From NCBI GenBank assembly GCA_036172665.1, contig CM069869.1, forward strand, positions 5,704,001 to 5,768,000: DNA of 64,000 nt. The letters are read 5' to 3'. This DNA comes from Prosopocoilus inquinatus (taxonomy: Eukaryota; Arthropoda; Insecta; Coleoptera; Lucanidae). Below, in pieces: positions 1 through 10,545 of this stretch (positions within the stretch are counted from its first letter, which is position 1; each line of letters opens with the position of its first letter). The notes under the pieces are model-generated. The model was not told where the DNA came from. It was given only the letters and a program-made list of their open reading frames with translations, and did not search any database. The translations under genes and the position numbers were made by a program.

Positions 1-1429
1 AACACCAATGCCGAGTGCGAGAAGTTAGTTTTTACTTACCCGATTTTTTTAAGCGCCATAGGAAAGCCCTGCCATGACAATAATGCTTATGGATTTCTAT
101 AATACGCGTATCTAATTGTATTTCCGCGGTGTCTTTTTAATTAGCACCGCTAATACATACTTATCTCGAATGATTCGACACAAATTTAAAACGACCGACG
201 TTAATGATGACAGAGTGTGCGAGTACACGCCATCAATTTCCTTTCTACGTTAAAAAAGTTAATTGTCCCTTAGTTTCTTTAGAAGAAAAGAACGGTCAAG
301 CGATCGGAGTCTTTACGTCAGTAAAGTTAAAGTAAATCTTGTTTTGGTTCAATTCCAGAACGAATCGGGTTAAACTCGATCGTCAGAATTTTGAAATATT
401 TCAAATTACCAAATTGTGTTTGTGACTATCATGACTATCTTTCATTTTAGTTAATGGTCGTTTGTATGCGTTTGATTGAAAGAGGCGTACATACATCCAT
501 CATAGGCCTGATAAAAATCAGGCCTAAGAAGTGTATTCAGAATATCAAATCTGTGTATTCGAAGTATTTACGTATACCTTACGTTTCACTTTGAGGTGAA
601 AATAAGGAGCATTTCGGGTATCTATTTTACAATCAACAGTGTGAATTGAATCGACGGGGCAAACAGAACCGCGCCGCGCCGCGCCGTTCCGCATCTAAAT
701 TTAGTTCCTGTGTCACCGATTTATATTATTTCGGTCCAGTTTCCTGCTCGTCTGCGCGGACGATACGCGATGAATAAAATTAATGTGAGCTAATAAATTA
801 CACAATGTACTTAGCGCATGCTTTGACTACGTCGTGGTTCTATTAATATTAATCCAGTTGGGATCCGCGTGCATGAGAACCAGGAAACAGAGCTCTGTGC
901 AATATACCTTGGTATTTCATAGCCCGGTTACAGTTGCTTACAGTTCGCCGTGATTGGAATATTTTCCCTCACTTACCGGAAATCTAATAGAATGATTCAT
1001 TCCACTTCATATTTCTAGCGCTTTGCAGACCGAAAATAAACAGAATCGATCTAAGAAGTTACGTGTTTCTTTAATTCATGTACTAACTGAAAAGTTTTAT
1101 GCCTTTGAAGAGACGGGCATATCTTCATAGGCCTGATGATGATCGTTGGTGTTAACGATAAATCGGTTACGGACAATAGGGCGCGACCAATAGGGTGTAA
1201 CTAATTTGATGCGTAACACTAAGGCGCGAAAACACTAGGGCGTGAAGACACTAGGGCGCCGAAATCAAATGAAAATGAAAACCTAATATTGTGTGCCTAT
1301 GATAATTTTTATTTAATTAGCCTAACAGGTCATTTTTAAAAATTTTTAATTGGAGTAAACCATGACTTTTATGAACCAACAGTTAAAGTAAGTTTTTAAT
1401 GAATAAACAAGGCCTTAACTAATTCAATT
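1..1429. other. Non-coding stretch, no gene seen
   Basis: I see no credible coding region here. The stretch is AT-rich with scattered CpG. A short GC-rich tract of repeated CGCGC-like units lies near 668-686, and a small 16 bp tandem repeat near 1215-1263 is listed separately. No transposon terminus could be placed with confidence. Confidence 0.5.
1174..1263. repeat. Short tandem repeat, about 16 bp unit
   Basis: Three adjacent units occupy 1215-1230, 1231-1246 and 1247-1263, each built on the core AACACTAGGGCG followed by a short GAA-type spacer. Two looser relatives (AATAGGGCGCGACC and AATAGGGTGTAAC) precede them from about 1174. The units differ by one to three bases, so the array is old or imperfect. 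No function is evident. Confidence 0.5.
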
Positions 1430-1571
1430 TGAAAGAAATTGGATATAACCTCCTAACCGCAAAAAGTTTGTTTAAAAACTATATACGTATTTCGGCAGTT
1501 ATGCCGCCACCTTCAGTAGATGCCTTCTTCTTGATCACAAGAGAAGTGACTGTGTCACGCCTATCGCTACC

Positions 1572-1931
1572 TTATATACTAATTCGTTCCGCTCCAATGA
1601 AGTGCTGTCTAAAGCGGGCGTCTAACCGGATTGCGTCAACCAAGTCAAGCAACACGGAACCTGCCAAAGGCCCATAATTGGTGTTCATTAAATCTCTCTT
1701 ATTTTTATATATGAAAATGGTTTCAAACCCGTCTGGTTCCCTGTTGCTTGACGTTGCTTTTACTAACCGAAGATTGTTTAAATCTATTTTATGACTGGTG
1801 TCAAGAATATGTTGGGCAACACTGGATTTTTCAATTCTATTGTACTTTAAATGAGCTAAGTGTTCTTTAACAAGTGTCAGTATTTTTCTTATTTTTTGCC
1901 CAATATATTTTTTAGTACACACCCTTGACAA
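1572..1931 (-). pseudogene. Penelope-like GIY-YIG endonuclease fragment
   Basis: This 119-residue reading frame encodes the C-terminal endonuclease of a Penelope-like element. It begins near CTKKYIGQ, the YIG half of the GIY-YIG motif, followed by a KEHLAHLKYN stretch and a conserved tail (SSVAQHILDTSH). In this family the domain nicks target DNA to prime reverse transcription. The frame continues into the element's 3' terminal segment and ends there without the usual stop, so the last 25 or so residues are probably read-through. The Tyr-Ile-Gly core is visible, but the N-terminal half of the domain is lost. It lies downstream, in the same orientation, of the connector fragment at 2056-2334. 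Confidence 0.75.
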
Positions 1932-2055
1932 GATATTTCACAGATTCCTGATTTCTGATTTGGTTCAGTTTTGTCTTTAGGGTTTGCCAGTAAATGTTTT
2001 AAAGTATTATTATTAGCATGTGTGATTGTGTACCCCCGCGTTTAAAAAATGGTAT

Positions 2056-2334
2056 TTAAACCTTAGGAAAAATATTTGTCAAACGGAATTTTGATATGTT
2101 TAATTTTACCGATAACAAAGTGGTAAGTTCTTCGATGTTGGCTTTGTTCACAATTTTCCTTAACGTATTTTCTACAAAATCTACTGAGTAACCATTGTGG
2201 ATTGCTATATCTTTAATAAATCTGAGTTCTTTGTTGTATCTTTCTTTTGAGAGTGGGAAGTTGACTAATCTATTAAATAGAAAATAAATTGCAGAATACT
2301 TATGCGATAAGACATGTTGTGAGTCATGAACCAA
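2056..2334 (-). pseudogene. Penelope-like RT-to-endonuclease connector fragment
   Basis: This 92-residue frame matches the connector found again at 34480-34794, with shared blocks HNGYSVD, VENTLRKIVN and LTTLL. In Penelope-like proteins this segment lies between the reverse transcriptase and the GIY-YIG endonuclease. Its N-terminal part, with SHKYSAIYFLFNRLVNFPLS, is the end of the RT thumb region as I read it. It lies upstream of the minus-strand endonuclease piece at 1572-1931, so the two are probably one decayed copy with a gap or frameshift between them. No catalytic residues lie in this part. Confidence 0.65.
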
Positions 2335-2654
2335 ATCAGAAATCAGAAATCTGTGAAATATCTTGTCAAGTGTATACTAAAAAATATATTGGGCAAACAA
2401 GACGAAATATACTGACACGTTTCAAAGAACACTTAGCTCATTTAAAATACAATAGAATTGAAAAATCCAGTGTTGCCCAACATATTCTTGACACCAGTCA
2501 TAAAATAGATTTAAACAATCTCCGGTTAGTAAAAGCAACGTCAAGCAACAGGGAACTAGACGGGTTTGAAACCATTTTCATATATAAAAATAAGAGAGAT
2601 TTAATGAACACCGATCATGGTCTTACATTTAACGGTAGGAAGGCCTTGTACTAA
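2289..2654 (+). pseudogene. Penelope-like GIY-YIG endonuclease fragment
   Basis: The frame encodes a nearly full GIY-YIG domain: EICEISCQVYTKKYIGQTRR, then a TRFKEHLAHLKYN helix and an SSVAQHILDTSH tail, finishing with FETIFIYKNKRDLMNTDHG. The first 20 or so residues derive from the opposite-strand connector and are not part of the domain. The copy runs back to back with the minus-strand element at 1572-2334. The tail then joins a segment starting near 2624 (with TTAACGGTAGGAAGG) that recurs at 33704. A Tyr and an Arg or His expected in the active site are plausible here, but I cannot verify them without an alignment. Confidence 0.75.
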
Positions 2655-3267
2655 GGAGGTAAACGACGTGTCCAAGACAAAAATCCAAAAGTTCACAAAG
2701 AGTCAATAATATTAAAATGTATTGGAGACTGTGGTTTGTAGTACAAAAAAGTTTGTTTAAAAACTAGATACATATTTCGGCAGCTATGCTGGCATCTTCA
2801 ATAGATGCCTTCTTCTTGATCATAAGAGAAGTGACTGTGTCATACCTATCGCTACTTTATATACTAATTCGTTCCGCTCCAATGAAGCGTGCTCTCTAAA
2901 GCGGGCGTCTCACCGGATTGCGTCAACCAAGTCAAACAACACGGAACCTGCCAAAGGCCCATCATTAAATCTCTCTTATTTTTGTATATGAAAATGGTTT
3001 CAAACCCGTCTAAGTCCCTATTGCTCGACGTTGCTTTTACTAACCTAAGATTGTTTAAATCTATTTTATGACAGGTGTCAAAATTATGTTAGGCAACACT
3101 GGATTTTTCAATTCTATTGTACTTTAAACGAGCTAAGTGTTCTTTAAAACGTGTCAATATATTTCTTTTTGTTTGCGCAATATAATTTTTGTAGACCCTA
3201 GACAAAGTATTTAATGGATTCCTGATTTCTGACTTGATTCAGTTTTGTCTTTAGGGTTTGTCAGTAA

Positions 3268-3666
3268 ATGCTATTTAAACCTTTGGAACAATGTTTGTCA
3301 AACGGCATTTTTAAAACGCAGGGGCACTCAATCGCACATACCAATAATAATTCTTTAAAACGTTTATTGGCAAACCCTAAAGACAGAACTGTATCAAATC
3401 AGAAATCAGGAATCTATGAAATATCTTGTCAAGGGTGTACTAAAAAATATATTGGGCAAACAAAAAGAAATATACTGACACGTTTTAAAGAACACTTAGC
3501 TCATTTAAAGTACAATAGAATTGAAAAATCCAGTGTTGCCCAACATATTTTTGACACCAGTCATAAAATAGATTTAAGCAATCATAGGTTAGTAAAAGCA
3601 ACGTCAAGCAACAGGGAATTAGACGGGTTTGAAACCGTTTTCATATACAAAATAAGAGAGATTTAA
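3268..3666 (+). pseudogene. Penelope-like GIY-YIG endonuclease fragment
   Basis: This 132-residue frame has the best-preserved endonuclease of cluster 1: SGIYEISCQGCTKKYIGQTK contains both the GIY and YIG halves, followed by ILTRFKEHLAHLKYN and the conserved C-terminal tail. About 35 residues before the GIY motif (HSIAHTNNNSLKRLLANPKD) are the expected approach to the domain. A one-base change near 3650 shifts the frame, so the protein stops early, before the DLMNTDHG motif seen in sister copies. Downstream sequence to 3935 is the 3' terminal segment of the element. Confidence 0.8.
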
Positions 3667-3935
3667 TGAATACCGACCATGGGTCTCTGACAGGTTCCGT
3701 GTTGCTTGACTTGGTTGACGCAACCCGGTGAGGCGCTCGCTTTAGAGAGTACGCTTCATTGGAGCGGAACGAATTATGGGCATGACACTCTTGTGATCAA
3801 GAAGAAGGCATTTACTGAAGATGGCGGCATAACTAACGAAATACGTATATAGTTTTTAAACAAACTTTTTGTGGTTAGGAGGATAAATCCAATTTCTTTC
3901 TACTACAAACCACAGTCTCCAATACATTTTAATAA

Positions 3936-6731
3936 ATCAATTTGAACTAAATCAAGATTTAAGTTGTCTTATAAAAATTACCAATTACTCCGATTAAACA
4001 TTTTTTTAATGACTTATGGTTATATGATGCAAGAAGTATACATTGTGTTGAATGTGAATTTTTTAACAATCATACCTTCTGATCTATGAATGTGACGTTT
4101 TTTTCTGTTCACATCGCCAAAATTCTTTAGTTCTACAGGCATTAAGTCTATCAAAAACATAACAGTATCCGTTGTTATGAAATTTTCTTTTTCCTTTTTG
4201 AGAAGACAATTCCATTTTTCACAATATCTCAAAATAACTGATCACAAAGAAGAACTCAAAACACAACAACCGTGAGTGCAAGTGTGTGCAGAAATGACAG
4301 AAATTTGACACGAAGGGCATAACGTTGATAAATCATTTGGTTTTCAGGTGATTTGATTATATTTTAAATGCAGTAGAAAAGTAAGGTGTTTGAACGAAAA
4401 TAATAGAATTTAACAGAAAAATAAAAGAAACACAAGCACAACATTTTCTTGCCTTAGAACCGCAGCAGACTCGCGCCTTAGCGACGTCGCGCCCTACCAG
4501 CTGCGCCCAAATGTCCGAATCCAAGGATAAATGCTGTTTTTATTTCATTGTGAACAACACCTCAAACATATTCCTTCGACTTCCGTAAAAAATAATCGCC
4601 TTCACAACTTCCATCTTTCTATTTTAAATCCGGCTTTGATTTAATTAAGGCAAGTGCTAACTGAAGCCGTAGCAAATAAATTCGCTGAACGCGAGAGTAG
4701 TTCGCAATAAAATTTTCAAACTCCACAGTTTCTCTACAGGAAGTCACAGTTCATAATTATTACTGTTTCGAATCAGTTTATCCAATCGTCACTAAAAACC
4801 CGACTTCGCAAGACTTTCATAAGAAGTGACTTTAAATGCTTTTCAGCTCGCGTTTACGTAACCCGTCCGTAATTATCGAAACAGAAATCAACGAGTACGT
4901 TTCCTTCGTCACAACCTGATGACTTTAGGAGCTGCTTCCGTTGCACATCAATCGTTCGTGGCCGAGCTACTTCCGTTCCGATTGTATTAATAACTGGTGT
5001 AATTACATCTTTCCTCCTCTGCGTGTCCGCTTCGAGTGTCACTCGCCGGTGAAGGTCGACGATCAGACGTTCTATATTTAAAAAAAAGAAAGAGGAGAAA
5101 AAAAACGTTCGACGTCAAGGTTTACAAATTTCGGCGACGGTTGATGGTGCTACATTCCAATCAAAAGAATTGTTCCGCTTATAATAGTTCTCAAGAAAAA
5201 ATACGAAAATTATCTACAGGTTTTAATGTTATATCAGACGACATTATATGTATAAAGTTCTTCTCTCTACAATAACAAATAATTGAGTTAAAAACCTACA
5301 TGTCGAAGTCGATAACAAAGTGCAGCTAAAGTACTCTCCTTTGCTAGTCGGCTCGGTAAAGAAAATTTGACGTTTGCGGAATTAGAATATCTAATTTGTA
5401 GTGTACCAGGGTCGGATCTGTCCTTTACATACAACAAAACTCGTAAAGTTTAACGGAAATTCGCTACAGTTTGTTGCTAAATGTAATTTTTCCAATTTGA
5501 ATAACAGAAAGCAACATTTCTAAAACCCAATCGTCTACACGACACAGTACGCTAGAAATACTCTGCAATACTTATTTTAACAAATAGCACTTTATTATTC
5601 CGCTGTTTATAGTTCCGTGATGCTCGTTTTCTTCTCTTTTCAATAAAAGCTAACCCGGCTGCGCGTCGATGCCCTCTTATAGTTAACACGCGGTTGGAAA
5701 CGTCTAGAGCATTCGCGGTCCCACTAGATTGCTCTCCAGCTTTCCCGAAGTTACGTACCTGTGAGACGACCCGTCTTAAAAGGCCAGTGCCGTCTTGTCT
5801 AGTCACACACAAAATACCTCCCCCGAGTCCACATATATGACCCTATATAATTAATTGTGAGTCCCCTAGGTGGCCCTTGTGATGACGGTCGCTACATGGT
5901 CGCCGGGGTAGTTTTCGATCGATATGTTGATGGAAGAAGCGCCGAGAATATCGGCACAAGTGACCAAATTTTATTTGGAAATCCTCTTCGGTTTTCTTGC
6001 AGAAGTGAATTTCACTTGGTGTAACCCAGGTGAATTTAATACGGGCAGGACCGTATAAATAAGAATTCTCATACAATTTACAATAAATTCTCCGTTAAGC
6101 TTGAAAATGACATTAAATGATAAAAGAAAATGATCACTTACAAGAGTAAGGCGGCGGAGGGGGGAGGGGGGAGTGGCTGGATTAAAAAAGAACACGGATA
6201 GTAACTACACCAATGCCTCAAACAAAATCAGAAAAACGAAATAACCCACTTTTCATTTCCTCTTTGTCCCCAATTCTTTCAGCAGTCTGTACTGCGAAAT
6301 TGAACCTCCATTTTCTTTGTTAGTAGCGCCTGGTTTTCGAAAAGTAAGTCAGAAATCGATTTCTACTTCGTTTTCCACGGTTTACTCGAATACTGTCGAA
6401 CTGATTTACTATTTCGTATGTTCGCGTTCTTTCTCCTTAGTTTTAGTCACTCTCGTTTTCAGATAGATGTTTTACTTTTAAAGATATTTCGAATAAGAAT
6501 ACCAACGGTTTAAATATAAAATACATTCAAATAAAAATGTGAAATTGAGTTTACAAAAAAAATGCGCTTTTTTTAGAATAATTACAAAAAGAGAAAGTTT
6601 ATAATTCTATTAGAATCAAGTTTTCTTGGTTTAGAACAATCTGAAACAATATCCGGATCAACCAAAGTTTAACAATTAATAAATAACTAGAGCTAGTTAA
6701 AGTTAGCTTTTGCTAGCTTTTCCTTATACGC
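3936..6731. other. No gene recognised; possible old LTR remnant near 5520-5830
   Basis: No credible gene is seen in this 2.8 kb. On the minus strand, about 5830 to 5520 has a loose LTR look: a GGACTCGGGGGAGG start, a TATA-like AACTATAAGAGGG and an AATAATAAAG polyadenylation-like signal. No partner LTR or target duplication was found, so this is only a suggestion. A short G-rich tract lies at about 6154-6174. Confidence 0.35.
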
Positions 6732-6790
6732 CAGCGTTTCCCAAACTGTGGGGCGCGCCCCCCTAGGGGGGCGCATAAGACTTCAAAGGG
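6732..6790 (+). mobile_element. hAT-type terminal sequence remnant
   Basis: The sequence CAGCGTTTCCCAAACTGTGG followed by a GC-rich palindrome (six C, TA, six G within GCGC flanks) resembles the terminal inverted repeat of hAT-superfamily DNA transposons. No transposase and no convincing opposite end were found in the next several hundred bases, so this is a fragment or a derivative whose other end has decayed. Confidence 0.4.
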
Positions 6791-7147
6791 GGCCGGAGCA
6801 AAAAAAATTAAATGCAAATTGCAAGTAATTTATCATATTTTTTTTACAAATGATTGCCTATACATACAATCGCGAGCAATAATTTCTGGTCGTAATTAAT
6901 TGTGAAAGGTTCGCATCGAACTTATATTTTATATTATGCTAGGGCCACACTAGCGTTAACGTCTAACGTCCATTATCGTAATAATTAAGGCGTTAAAAAA
7001 TATAGATTAAACTTCGCGATAAATTGAATGGCTACACTTGCATTTGGCGTCAGGTCAATAAATGATGCGCTTTTTAATAAAATAATTTCAAGATGGAAAC
7101 TGGTGTACTCTTTGAGTGTAAATTATGATATTATGAATTGATTGTAT

Positions 7148-7475
7148 TGTGGCGAGCCAACCTGACTTAGCGCAAGGCGTCAGGAAGTCGGTCCGCTTCG
7201 GTGTGTCATCGGCCGTCACGCGGTCGGGCCCACATCGAACGGACTGGAATCTTCCCGAATAGAGACTTCCAGACGCCAGCAAATGATATAAAATGGCCCG
7301 GAGTTGACTCACCAGGCAGTGGAATTCGAACAGCGATCGGTCGAAGTTAGATTTTTAGTGTGTAAATAAATTGTTATAAATAAATTAGTTTTTAAGTTTT
7401 ATTAAATTACGGTTAAGTTTTTATCGAGTGTTTTATTCGTTTAAATAAATAAACTCAAACCCTAGAAACGTAACA
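7148..7475 (+). repeat. 5' LTR of the gypsy element
   Basis: The LTR begins TGTGGCGAGCC and ends CGTAACA. It contains a TATA box (TATAAAA, 7287-7293) about 140 bp in, followed by a CTCACCAGGC initiator-like region, and AT-rich polyadenylation-like AATAAA motifs near 7368-7384 and 7446-7454. It should supply promoter and 3' end formation for the element RNA. It differs from the 3' LTR only at offset 210. Confidence 0.97.
7287..7293 (+). promoter_or_regulatory. TATA box of the gypsy LTR
   Basis: TATAAAA lies within GATATAAAATGG, with GAGTTGACTCACC about 20 bases downstream as a likely start region. The same box recurs in the 3' LTR at 12356-12362, where it could drive transcription into flanking DNA. 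Confidence 0.65.
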
Positions 7476-7476
7476 G

Positions 7477-7494
7477 TGGTGTCAGGAGTGGGAT
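7477..7494 (+). other. Primer binding site, tRNA-Leu
   Basis: TGGTGTCAGGAGTGGGAT lies one base after the 5' LTR and is complementary over 18 nt to the 3' end of an animal tRNA-Leu of the CAG type (ATCCCACTCCTGACA plus CCA). It is where minus-strand DNA synthesis would be primed. The tRNA identity is from memory of the tRNA 3' sequence. Confidence 0.85.
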
Positions 7495-7557
7495 CGCTGT
7501 CAGAAATCCGGAGAAAGTCTTCAGGAATTCGAAGCAGACGTTGCGCGTCTGGCCCAG

Positions 7558-10521
7558 TTGGCATATCCCACAGCTCCTGTTGAATTCCTCAAATGTTTGA
7601 CGGTGCAGACCTTCATAGATGGAATCCGTGACCCAGACAACCAGCAGGCATTGAGAATGACCCATCCGAAGACGTCCAAGAACGCATTAGCTTATGCCTT
7701 GGAATTTGAAGCAGCGAGACGAGTCTCAAGAGGGCATGTCAAGGTGCGAGCGGCTATGGACTTCCAAGAGGAAGAAGAGGAAGAATCCGCTAACGCCAAG
7801 GTGGGATCTACTATAAAGGAGCGAGCCAGGGAGTATGCCACCGCCGAGGATGTTCGCCGCATTGTGGAACAGGTCTTCAAGCAGAAGAGGCCGCTGGTGT
7901 GGCCAGGAGGAAGGACATGTTCGCAGGCGATGTCCAAAGCCCAGACAGGATCCAAGGAAGCCACAGTTAAACTAAGCCGGGTCGGTGCAGAGGGGCAAAC
8001 GTCGACCCGTATTCAAAGGCCCCCAAAGACGAAAGCCAACCAAGTAATATTCCTACGGCAGTTAACCAGCAGTGTCTTCGTGGATGTCACCATTGATGAC
8101 ATTCCTCACACCATGTTGTTGGATACGGGTGCGACGAAGACCATCCTAAGACCCGACGTCATTAAGTCATCTGGACGCACCGAGCCGACCAAGTGGAGAC
8201 TGAAAACTGCAACTGGAACATCAGCAACTGTCCACGGTGAAGTAGAGGTTATCATCACCATTGGTTCAACTCCAATAAAACACCGTGCACTGGTGGCAGA
8301 TATAGAGGACGAGGCAATTTTGGGCATGGACGTCATGTGTGCCCACGGGTTCCAATTGGACTTAAAGCGTGGCGTAATGGCGGTCAATAATGAGGAGTTG
8401 GTTCTTCATCAACGAGGGGACGTGGCCGCTCGAGTAGTCCTCGCTGAAGACATTGTATTACCCAGCAGGACTGAGGTTATCGTCGACGCAAAACTGGACG
8501 GTGTTTTTCAAGATGGGCAAGTCATTATGGTTGAACCTAATACTGATGATCAAAGGATTGGAAGAGGAGTCCTCGTTGGGAAAATGTTGTTGACGGCGAA
8601 GAAGGAAGTACCTGTCCGCCTGATGAACGTCAATTGTTTCTCTGTCAATATCAAGAAAGGAACAATCTTGGGAAGCTGCACCATGGTGTCCTCCATCTCC
8701 CGGCAACTTGAAACAAACGTGCCAGAAGCGAAAGTCCCAAAGAAATTATGGGAAATGGTTATGTCAACAGCCCAGGAATTGACTCCAGACCAGAAGACAA
8801 AAGCAAAGAATCTGATCGGCCGCTATCAAGATGTATTTGAGGTAGAAAATGGATCCAAGGGAAGAACTGATGTCGTGAAACACAAAATAGAGACTGGAGA
8901 AGAAAGACCTATCCGTCAAGCTCCAAGGCGATTACCGTTGGCGAAGCGTGAGGAAGCGGAACGCATTATTCGCGAGATGGAAAAGGATAATGTAATAGAA
9001 CCATCAAGCAGCCCGTGGGCGTCACCAGTAGTACTTGTGAAGAAGAAGGATGGGTCCACCAGTTTCTGTGTAGACTACCGGTTACTCAATAATGTCACCA
9101 AGAAGGACAGCTATCCCCTGCTACGGATTGATAATACCCTGGACACCCTGGCCGGCTCAAAGATCTTCTCAACTTTGGACTTAAAGAGTGGATATTGGCA
9201 AGTGGAGCTGGCGCCCGAAGATCGAGAAAAGACGGCGTTTTCCATTGGTATGGGTCTGTGGCAGTTCACAGTGATGCCATTCAGATTATGTAATGCCCCA
9301 GCGACATTCGAGAGGTTAATGGAGACGGTTCTGAAAGGTCTGTCCTGGACAACGTGCATGGTGTACCTTGACGACATAATTGTCGTGGGAAAGACGTTCG
9401 ACGACCACCTAAGGAACCTGGAAGGAGTGTTCCAGCGGCTTCGCGGAGCTGGACTAGAGCTTAGCCTCAAGAAGTGTCACCTGTTCCAGAAGGAAGTGAA
9501 TTACCTGGGGCACATTGTTAATGGAAATGGAATCGCCGTGGACCCTGTGAAGATTCAGGTGGTGAAAGACTGGCCAATTCCCAGAAATAAACACCAAATA
9601 AGGAGTTTCCTTGGCCTGTGCACTTACTATCGGCGCTACGTTCCTGGATTTGCAGACATTGCTAAGCCGTTGACAAAACTCACTGAAGAAGGTCGTCCAT
9701 TTGAATGGGACCAACAGTGTCAAATTGGCTTTGAACAACTAAAGCAGTACTTGATTAGTGCTCCTATTCTGAGTTATCCTCTCCCGGAAGGAAAATTCGT
9801 CGTGGACACAGATGCTAGCAACGTTGGGATTGGTGGCGTACTCTCCCAGATACAAGAGGGGCAAGAGAAGGTGATCGGCTACTTCAGTAAAGTCCTATCA
9901 AAGCCGGAACGAAACTATTGCGTCACAAGAAGGGAATTGCTAGCCGTCGTAAAAACGATAGAACACTTCTACAAGTACTTGTATGGTAGACGCTTCCTGC
10001 TGAGGACCGACCACGCCGCTCTGAAATGGCTTCTCCGTTTCAAGAACCCAGAAGGACAAGTTGCACGATGGATCGAACGACTTCAGGAGTACGATTTTGA
10101 AATTCAGCATCGGGCAGGAACTAGCCATCGAAATGCCGATGCTTTGTCGAGAAGACCCTGTGCCGAAGACTGTAAGCACTGTAGTCGTTTGGACGAGAAA
10201 GTAGCCACGACTGCGAGGACAGCCATTGTTGACGACAAATGGCAAGCCGAAGAACTGCGAAGAGACCAGGAGAACGACCCGGATTTGAAATTAGTGCTAG
10301 AGTGGAAAAGCAGGGACGCGAGGCCTACCTGGGAAGAGGTAGCACCATGTGCACCGTCCGTAAAATCATACTGGGCGCAGTGGGACTCCATAGTGTTGGA
10401 TCGTGGTCTTCTGAGACGAAGCATAGAGAATCAGGAAGGCATGGAACAGAAGACACAGTTACTGATCCCCAAGAATAGGGTGCCAGAAGTTCTGAGGGAA
10501 CTTCACGATGGAACTTCGTGA
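7558..10521 (+). CDS. Gypsy gag remnant, protease, reverse transcriptase, RNase H
   Basis: The frame is open from 7474; 7558 is a TTG and the first in-frame ATG is at 7657, so no natural start is visible. Residues 1-115 are the C-terminal part of Gag. The aspartic protease has LLDTGAT at 187-193. The reverse transcriptase spans about 460-650, with VDYR at 505, YLDD at 603-606 and MPFRLCNAPATF at 573-584, where families usually have Gly rather than Arg. RNase H (about 745-865) keeps DTDAS, RREL, RTDHA and NADALSR. The integrase zinc-binding region begins near 983. The gag N-terminus is missing directly after the primer site. The in-frame TGA at 10519-10521 falls where the family has a small residue before the second zinc-binding His, separating RT from integrase. 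Confidence 0.92.
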   Translation: MAYPTAPVEFLKCLTVQTFIDGIRDPDNQQALRMTHPKTSKNALAYALEFEAARRVSRGHVKVRAAMDFQEEEEEESANAKVGSTIKERAREYATAEDVRRIVEQVFKQKRPLVWPGGRTCSQAMSKAQTGSKEATVKLSRVGAEGQTSTRIQRPPKTKANQVIFLRQLTSSVFVDVTIDDIPHTMLLDTGATKTILRPDVIKSSGRTEPTKWRLKTATGTSATVHGEVEVIITIGSTPIKHRALVADIEDEAILGMDVMCAHGFQLDLKRGVMAVNNEELVLHQRGDVAARVVLAEDIVLPSRTEVIVDAKLDGVFQDGQVIMVEPNTDDQRIGRGVLVGKMLLTAKKEVPVRLMNVNCFSVNIKKGTILGSCTMVSSISRQLETNVPEAKVPKKLWEMVMSTAQELTPDQKTKAKNLIGRYQDVFEVENGSKGRTDVVKHKIETGEERPIRQAPRRLPLAKREEAERIIREMEKDNVIEPSSSPWASPVVLVKKKDGSTSFCVDYRLLNNVTKKDSYPLLRIDNTLDTLAGSKIFSTLDLKSGYWQVELAPEDREKTAFSIGMGLWQFTVMPFRLCNAPATFERLMETVLKGLSWTTCMVYLDDIIVVGKTFDDHLRNLEGVFQRLRGAGLELSLKKCHLFQKEVNYLGHIVNGNGIAVDPVKIQVVKDWPIPRNKHQIRSFLGLCTYYRRYVPGFADIAKPLTKLTEEGRPFEWDQQCQIGFEQLKQYLISAPILSYPLPEGKFVVDTDASNVGIGGVLSQIQEGQEKVIGYFSKVLSKPERNYCVTRRELLAVVKTIEHFYKYLYGRRFLLRTDHAALKWLLRFKNPEGQVARWIERLQEYDFEIQHRAGTSHRNADALSRRPCAEDCKHCSRLDEKVATTARTAIVDDKWQAEELRRDQENDPDLKLVLEWKSRDARPTWEEVAPCAPSVKSYWAQWDSIVLDRGLLRRSIENQEGMEQKTQLLIPKNRVPEVLRELHDGTS
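7889..7975 (+). pseudogene. Gag zinc knuckle remnant in the +1 frame
   Basis: Reading +1 relative to pol, this stretch encodes RWCGQEEGHVRRRCPKP, matching the C-X2-C-X4-H-X4-C nucleocapsid zinc knuckle. The first Cys is replaced by Gly and there is one extra residue before the His. The frame ends at TAA 7973-7975. The upstream Gag region lies in the pol frame, so an indel near 7880-7890 must have shifted it. The arrangement suggests the family normally ends gag here and enters pol by a -1 frame change. Confidence 0.6.
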
Positions 10522-10545
10522 GGGCATCTGGGAGTTAAGAAGACT

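Larger units (their letters stand above)
1430..3935. mobile_element. Penelope-like element cluster 1, inverted fragments
   Basis: This block holds pieces of one Penelope-like retroelement family in alternating orientation. A minus-strand copy (about 2334 down to 1432) has connector, GIY-YIG endonuclease and 3' terminus. A plus-strand piece (about 2335-2654) starts back to back with it. A second minus piece runs about 3250 to 2745, and a second plus piece about 3268-3935. The shared 3' terminal segment carries AAACAAACTTTTTGTGGTTAGG and then a TGTATTGGAGACTGTGG-type end. The part at 2624-3070 also matches 33704-34120. PLE copies with inverted partial duplications are usual for this class. No copy is intact and the reverse transcriptase core is missing here. 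Confidence 0.8.

Noticed and set aside
7558..7560. TTG at 7558 as translation start of the gypsy polyprotein
   Set aside because: The frame is open further upstream and simply enters truncated Gag; no ATG precedes 7657, so no real start codon remains in this copy.
9111..9738. Minus-strand open frames within gypsy pol
   Set aside because: They are antisense shadows of the strongly conserved RT and RNase H coding sequence and show no domain.
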